A DNA stretch of 10,062 nt, taken from Bacillota bacterium. GTDB lineage: Bacteria; Bacillota; Clostridia; Christensenellales; SZUA-584. The DNA lies in contig JAEWCC010000068.1 in NCBI GenBank assembly GCA_023390815.1, forward strand, positions 1 through 10,062. Reading direction: 5' to 3'. The notes beneath the pieces are model-generated. The model was not told the DNA's origin. It ran no database searches and worked only from the letters and a program-made list of their open reading frames with translations. How positions within the stretch are numbered: position 1 is the stretch's first letter; each line of letters begins with the position of its first letter. Made by a program: the position numbers and the translations under genes. Positions 6,365 to 10,062 of this stretch are shown here, one piece after another.

Positions 6365-7408
6365 CTATTGAATGAGATTCGCCCAGAGATCGTCCGAGTC
6401 CACGTTGTCCCGGTCGATGACTTGCGGCTGCATACGGACGATCTTCTGATCGAGCGTCTCGCCGTTTGCGAGACTGATGCAGCTCCGCATGGCTTTTTGT
6501 CCCACCGTGTACAAGCGCTGCCCGACATCGATGTCGACATACTCTTTGCGGATGTTCTCCAAACCGATCGGGTGGCCATCCACGCTGACGATGATGATGT
6601 GTTCCGGCTGGTCGATGGGTTTCAGTTTGCCCATAATCTCCAGCGCAGAGACGGTGCCTTGTGTATACAGGTCGCTCGGAAGGTAGATCGCATTGATCTC
6701 GGAATTGGTTTTAAACGCGTCCAGCACCGCTTCATACCCCAGATTCGCCTTCCATTGAGCCGCTGCACTTACCACGATGGTACAGTTATCATATTTCTTT
6801 ATCTGTTCCTGGAAGCCGCGGTCCCGTTCGTATCCGGCGGATGTCATCCTGTCGCCCTGGAGTACGAGGATCTTAAGGGTCTTGCCTTCGGAAAGGGCGT
6901 ACATCTGATCTGCGGCGGTCTCGCCGATTTTAATGTTATCCGATTCCACCAATGCATTGGGCATCGCGTTGGTAACCGACCTGTCTGCCGCGACGATCGG
7001 TATGCCGCTTTCGTGCGCAGCATCTACCGCGACGGAAAGCATTTCTGAGTTTGTCGGGATAAATATGATTCCATCCACCTGATCATCGATAAGCTGGTTG
7101 ATTAACGCTATCTGGCGGTCAGGGTCGTTGTTGGCGGAATAACAGGTTAAGCCGACATCCTGCTTGATCGCTTCGTCTACGATGCCCGTAAAAATCGCAA
7201 TCCAGCCCGCATTGTCGAATGCCGCCATCACGATTCCGATCACGATCCCGCTGCTGCCCTCCAGCGTCGCTTCCTTTCCGTCGATGGTCTGATTCGTCAG
7301 CCGCTCCACGATATCCGATGTACCGCCCCGGTTTTCGTCGACCATGCAGCCAGCCAGCATCGAAACGACAAGCAGTGCGGCCATACCCAGCCAGATAAAC
7401 CGGCTCAT
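6365..7408 (-). CDS. Sugar-binding-type lipoprotein, probable ligand sensor of the adjacent two-component system
   Basis: A 347-residue lipoprotein with signal peptide and lipobox MLAGC (Cys21), a short linker (about 22-53) and a periplasmic-binding-protein type 1 fold. It is a clear paralogue of the transport binding protein at 1991-3058: ADRSVTNAMPNALVESDN (141-158), LQGDRMTSAGYERDRGFQ (183-200) and DSDDLWANLIQ at the C-terminus have close counterparts there. Probable sugar contacts are kept (Asp142-Arg143, Arg195, Asp278, Gln297). Its ATG overlaps the response-regulator stop by 4 nt (ATGA), so it is translationally coupled to the sensory genes, and a terminator separates it from the importer. 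That context suggests it presents ligand to the histidine kinase, as XylFII does for LytS in clostridia; this is inference. A spare binding protein that feeds the same importer is the main alternative. Confidence 0.88.
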   Translation of the reverse strand: MSRFIWLGMAALLVVSMLAGCMVDENRGGTSDIVERLTNQTIDGKEATLEGSSGIVIGIVMAAFDNAGWIAIFTGIVDEAIKQDVGLTCYSANNDPDRQIALINQLIDDQVDGIIFIPTNSEMLSVAVDAAHESGIPIVAADRSVTNAMPNALVESDNIKIGETAADQMYALSEGKTLKILVLQGDRMTSAGYERDRGFQEQIKKYDNCTIVVSAAAQWKANLGYEAVLDAFKTNSEINAIYLPSDLYTQGTVSALEIMGKLKPIDQPEHIIIVSVDGHPIGLENIRKEYVDIDVGQRLYTVGQKAMRSCISLANGETLDQKIVRMQPQVIDRDNVDSDDLWANLIQ

Positions 7409-8118
7409 TTTCCGCCATCCTTTCCGATACTGAAATATTTGCCCATGAGTTCCTTCATTCCCAGCCGTTTGATCAGGCTGATAACCTCCTTGGTGCTGTG
7501 CATATCAAATTTTTTAAGGATATTGTTCACGTGCGTCCGTACGGTGGAGAGCTCCACGCATCGCAGCCGGCTGATTTCCGTAACGGTCATATCCTGTGAA
7601 AGCAGGTCCAGCACCTCGATCTCCGTTTCGGTCAGCCGGCAAAAGATGCTGACGAACTTGATAAAGTTATTTTGGTCGGATTTGATGCGCATGAATTCTC
7701 TGCGCAGTTTCTCCGCGATGCCGGGACGTATCGATACCTCCCCGCCATAAGCCGTGCGGATGGAATTGATGATGTCTACGGCGGAGGCATCCTTAATAAT
7801 ATAATCGACCGCGCCCACCTCAAATGCCCGGAAGATCATATCGTCTTCCTCGTGCACAGTCAGTACGATGCAGCTGACATCAAGATTCATGCGGGTGATT
7901 TTTTCGATCGCGTCCAGACCATCGGAATGAGACTCCATCTGGATATCGGTCAGAAGAATGTCCGGGCGGTATTTGATCACGCTGTCCACCGCCTGTTTCC
8001 CGTTGCTTACCGCGTCGAGCACTTTGATATTCGCTTCATGGTTCAGTACGGTAACAAAGTACTCGCGAATTACCTCAATATCCTCGGCAATGACGACCTT
8101 GATTGGTTCCTTGCTCAT
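7405..8118 (-). CDS. Response regulator, receiver plus LuxR-type helix-turn-helix (NarL/FixJ family)
   Basis: A 237-residue cytoplasmic transcription regulator. The receiver domain (about 6-122) has the acidic pair Glu12-Asp13, phospho-acceptor Asp58 in LLTDIQM, Thr87 and Lys109. A linker of about 35 residues leads to a LuxR-type DNA-binding domain (about 160-220), with LTETEIEVLDLLSQ (162-175) and STVRTHVNNILKK (191-203). The start is the ATG at 8118, preceded by GGAGG and leaving a 1-nt gap after the kinase stop; an in-frame ATG at 8151 would overlap the kinase and lacks as good a site. The cognate kinase is the preceding gene. Likely targets are the importer operon and perhaps the dehydrogenase-kinase genes; this is inference from position. 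LytS-type sugar sensors usually pair with AraC-type YesN regulators, so the LuxR-type output differs. Confidence 0.92.
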   Translation of the reverse strand: MSKEPIKVVIAEDIEVIREYFVTVLNHEANIKVLDAVSNGKQAVDSVIKYRPDILLTDIQMESHSDGLDAIEKITRMNLDVSCIVLTVHEEDDMIFRAFEVGAVDYIIKDASAVDIINSIRTAYGGEVSIRPGIAEKLRREFMRIKSDQNNFIKFVSIFCRLTETEIEVLDLLSQDMTVTEISRLRCVELSTVRTHVNNILKKFDMHSTKEVISLIKRLGMKELMGKYFSIGKDGGK

Positions 8119-8119
8119 A

Positions 8120-9637
8120 CTACCTCCATACCCTCGGCAAAACGATTTCAAAAGAAGTATATGTATTTTCCTCGCTCTTAACGGAGATATCTCCGCCGTG
8201 CGAATTGATGATCAGCTGGGAATAGGAAAGGCCGATACCCCAGTTGTTCTTTTGGTTCTTTGTGCTGTAAAAAGGCTTGAACATCTCCCTGAGCGTTTTT
8301 TGGGATATGCCGACCCCATTGTCGTTGATTTGAATCACCACCCATTCGCTTTCCACCCAGAGTACAATCCGGATCCTCCCATCCCCCTTGCCCTGCACGG
8401 CTTCCACCGAGTTCACAAGAAAGTTGCGCAGCGCCTCATAAAGATACAGTTCGTCCGCCAGAATCGCGATTTGATCCAGCGGTTTTTCCACTTCGATGTC
8501 CATCTCATAGGTGTCCCGGATATCCTGCCGCAGCCGATCGATCACCTTAATCAGATCGGTCTCGACCATCGCGATCCTGACCTTTTTCAGCTTGGCCTGC
8601 AGGATATTGATCTTGCTGATATATTCTTCGCAGAGAGCCCCGATATCCTGCCCAAGTTTTTTAATCTCCTCTTTGTCTGTCTGGTCGCTGTTGATGCGAT
8701 TCGCCATGATCTTAATTGCGAGAAAATTATTCTTAAATGCGTGAAACATGCCCTGAAAGTTCTCATTCGCTTCACGAAGCCGGTTGCCCAGCGTCCGGGT
8801 CCTCTGTCGCTCCATCCGGTAGAGTATCTGGTGCCGTGCAATGAGGTAGATGTTGAGGATCATGAAGCCGGCCGCCATCACCGGCAGCAGTTCGAAAAAC
8901 GAGTACGGGATGGTGAAATCGGTCGGCGTGAACGTCAGACGGATCGAATACATATAGATATCGACGTCCTTGACAGGAATCCAGATAAAGATCAATAAAA
9001 ACATCAATGAGATGGGTAGAATCTGCGCAACAATGAACAATATCTGGCTCCGTTTGATCTTGAGCTTCGACCGGAAGAACTTGATAACCAAAATGACCAG
9101 CGAATATAGGAAATAGAGGTTAATCAGGTAATAATTAATCACCTGCAAAGCCCTCACCAGGTTCAACACCGCGTTTTCATTATTGGCGGCGCTGCCCGTC
9201 ACCCGTATAAATATCTGGAAGCTTAGCAGCGGGTCGTAGAAAAGGATGATCTCCACCGGCAGCACCGCAAGCAAAGCGATTATGAGCGCGGTCTTTTTCG
9301 TCGTCTTCTCTCTCGTATAGAGGATTGCGAACACAACGACGGCATAGATAAACACCGCCGACGATATGTTGATGATTCGGGTGATTGTATTGGCGCTGAC
9401 AGATACGCCCTGCAGGTGCGTCCAGAGCCAATAGTCCAGCGAAAATACGACGTTCGACGACGAACTCATGAAACGCTCGTTGTAGTTCACAAACTTTGAT
9501 ATATAAAGCTGAAGGAAAATGATTGTGATACCGAAAAAAACCACAATCAAAAATAACCATCGGATATACTTGCTTTTATGGTTCATCAAAAGCATATAGA
9601 TGCTGAAAAGGGCCAGCATGATTAACGTTACAGTCAT
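8120..9637 (-). CDS. Membrane sensor histidine kinase with seven predicted helices
   Basis: A 505-residue kinase. Hydrophobic segments are at about 2-18, 25-48, 88-108, 115-134, 164-187, 198-220 and 245-268, leaving only short loops (about 30-40 residues) outside and no classical extracytoplasmic sensor domain. A coiled-coil-like stretch (about 270-295) leads to the phospho-acceptor motif MFHAFKNNFLAIK (297-309; probable His299), resembling the HExxN type of H-box. The ATP-binding domain has the N-box LRNFLVNSVEAV (403-414), G1 DNGVG (438-442), F-box FKPFYSTK (453-460) and G2 GIGL (467-470). It is first in the sensory operon, with AGGA before the ATG and a consensus promoter upstream. The loops presumably receive the signal from the lipoprotein encoded two genes downstream, but this is inference. 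I do not recognise the membrane domain as a named family. Confidence 0.92.
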   Translation of the reverse strand: MTVTLIMLALFSIYMLLMNHKSKYIRWLFLIVVFFGITIIFLQLYISKFVNYNERFMSSSSNVVFSLDYWLWTHLQGVSVSANTITRIINISSAVFIYAVVVFAILYTREKTTKKTALIIALLAVLPVEIILFYDPLLSFQIFIRVTGSAANNENAVLNLVRALQVINYYLINLYFLYSLVILVIKFFRSKLKIKRSQILFIVAQILPISLMFLLIFIWIPVKDVDIYMYSIRLTFTPTDFTIPYSFFELLPVMAAGFMILNIYLIARHQILYRMERQRTRTLGNRLREANENFQGMFHAFKNNFLAIKIMANRINSDQTDKEEIKKLGQDIGALCEEYISKINILQAKLKKVRIAMVETDLIKVIDRLRQDIRDTYEMDIEVEKPLDQIAILADELYLYEALRNFLVNSVEAVQGKGDGRIRIVLWVESEWVVIQINDNGVGISQKTLREMFKPFYSTKNQKNNWGIGLSYSQLIINSHGGDISVKSEENTYTSFEIVLPRVWR

Positions 9638-9754
9638 TGCGTCATCCTAAAGACTATGATTTACAAACTCGCTTGGCTTAAACGTGGAAATTCTTATTCA
9701 GCGATTCAATGAACGACAAAGCGCGATGGTGCTCTTACCGTGATGCAAGGTTGT

Positions 9755-9783
9755 ATTATACACTCCCTCCCCCTCTTTGTCAA
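9755..9783 (-). promoter_or_regulatory. Consensus sigma-A promoter of the sensory operon
   Basis: On the minus strand -35 TTGACA (9783-9778) and -10 TATAAT (9760-9755) are perfect, with a 17-nt, almost all-purine spacer. Transcription should start near 9748, giving a leader of about 110 nt before the kinase start at 9637. I see no obvious operator beside it, so expression is probably steady. Confidence 0.8.
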
Positions 9784-9831
9784 AAAAGCAAGGCGGCGAA
9801 ATCTGTACAGCAGCAGGGCATAGAAGCCGAG

Positions 9832-9861
9832 TTGACGTCCACGACAGCCAGGCGATATAAT
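9832..9861 (+). promoter_or_regulatory. Sigma-A promoter of rex
   Basis: -35 TTGACG (9832-9837) and -10 TATAAT (9856-9861) are 18 nt apart. Transcription should start near 9868, inside the palindrome at 9857-9886. It is back to back with the kinase promoter; the two -35 boxes are 48 nt apart. Confidence 0.75.
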
Positions 9862-9886
9862 ATCGATAATTCATTATCGATATTAT
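9857..9886 (+). promoter_or_regulatory. Perfect 30-bp palindrome over the rex -10 and start site: probable operator
   Basis: The arms ATAATATCGATAAT (9857-9870) and ATTATCGATATTAT (9873-9886) are exact reverse complements with only TC between them. The element overlaps the -10 box and predicted start site and ends 4 nt before the GGAGG of rex. This position suits a repressor site. It does not match the usual Rex operator (TTGTGAAATATTTCACAA-like), and its even-length centre differs from a classical Fur box. Confidence 0.65.
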
Positions 9887-9903
9887 GTGCGGAGGATAAG
9901 TTG

Positions 9904-10062
9904 ATGTTGATACCGCAGCAAGGGGTTGTCTCCATCTCCCGGCAGGCGCTGCAGCGTATGCCGTATTACCTGCAGTACCTTAAAAAGCTTCAGAACAGCG
10001 GCGTGTCCCTCGTCGCCGCGCCCGCTGTGGCAGCGGCGCTGGGCTTTGGCGAGGTGCAGGTC
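9904..10062 (+). CDS. rex: Redox-sensing transcriptional repressor Rex, N-terminal 53 codons
   Basis: Cytoplasmic repressor that senses the NADH/NAD+ ratio and controls fermentation and respiration genes. The visible part is the start of the winged-helix DNA-binding domain: SISRQALQRMPYYLQYLKKL (10-29) followed by GVSLVAAPAVAAALGFGEVQV (33-53), which matches the Rex pattern of ISxxxxxRLPxYLRYL, then LxxALGxxxxQVRKDL, cut just before RKDL. The start ATG at 9904 lies 8 nt after GGAGG; TTG at 9901 is a less likely alternative. It diverges from the sensory operon and is probably unrelated to sugar uptake. The NADH-binding half is outside the window, but the motif order leaves little doubt. Confidence 0.9.
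   Translation, partial: MLIPQQGVVSISRQALQRMPYYLQYLKKLQNSGVSLVAAPAVAAALGFGEVQV

Overview
The window looks like chromosomal DNA from an anaerobic member of the Firmicutes, most likely class Clostridia. The grounds are strong AGGAGG-type ribosome binding sites, sigma-A promoters matching TTGACA-N17-TATAAT, two lipobox lipoproteins used as binding proteins, the start of a rex redox repressor, and fairly GC-rich genes beside AT-rich spacers. I cannot name a genus or species from the sequence.

All complete genes lie on the minus strand, so they read from high to low coordinates. From the right: (1) the first 53 codons of rex on the plus strand (9904 to the edge), divergent from (2) a three-gene sensory operon: a seven-helix histidine kinase (9637-8120), a NarL/FixJ-type response regulator (8118-7405) and a sugar-binding-type lipoprotein (7408-6365). 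Joints are a 1-nt gap and a 4-nt overlap, and an intrinsic terminator follows (6307-6343). (3) A 778-nt AT-rich spacer carries a consensus promoter and a leader of about 200 nt for (4) a ribose-type ABC importer: ATPase (5586-4090), permease (4087-3110) and binding lipoprotein (3058-1991). (5) A 527-nt spacer rich in inverted repeats. (6) A zinc-dependent medium-chain dehydrogenase (1463-390) and a ribokinase (355 to the left edge, truncated).

Working model: the importer brings in a pentose, another sugar or a polyol; the dehydrogenase interconverts polyol and ketose; the ribokinase-type kinase phosphorylates the sugar. The sensory operon probably reports the same ligand, because its lipoprotein is an evident paralogue of the transport binding protein and keeps the same probable sugar-contact residues. 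This resembles the clostridial XylFII-LytS/YesN xylose sensor, but here the kinase has seven membrane helices and no large extracytoplasmic domain. That sensor module is the most interesting part of the window. Ligand identity, the regulator's binding site and whether the dehydrogenase and kinase belong to the same regulon cannot be settled from sequence alone.
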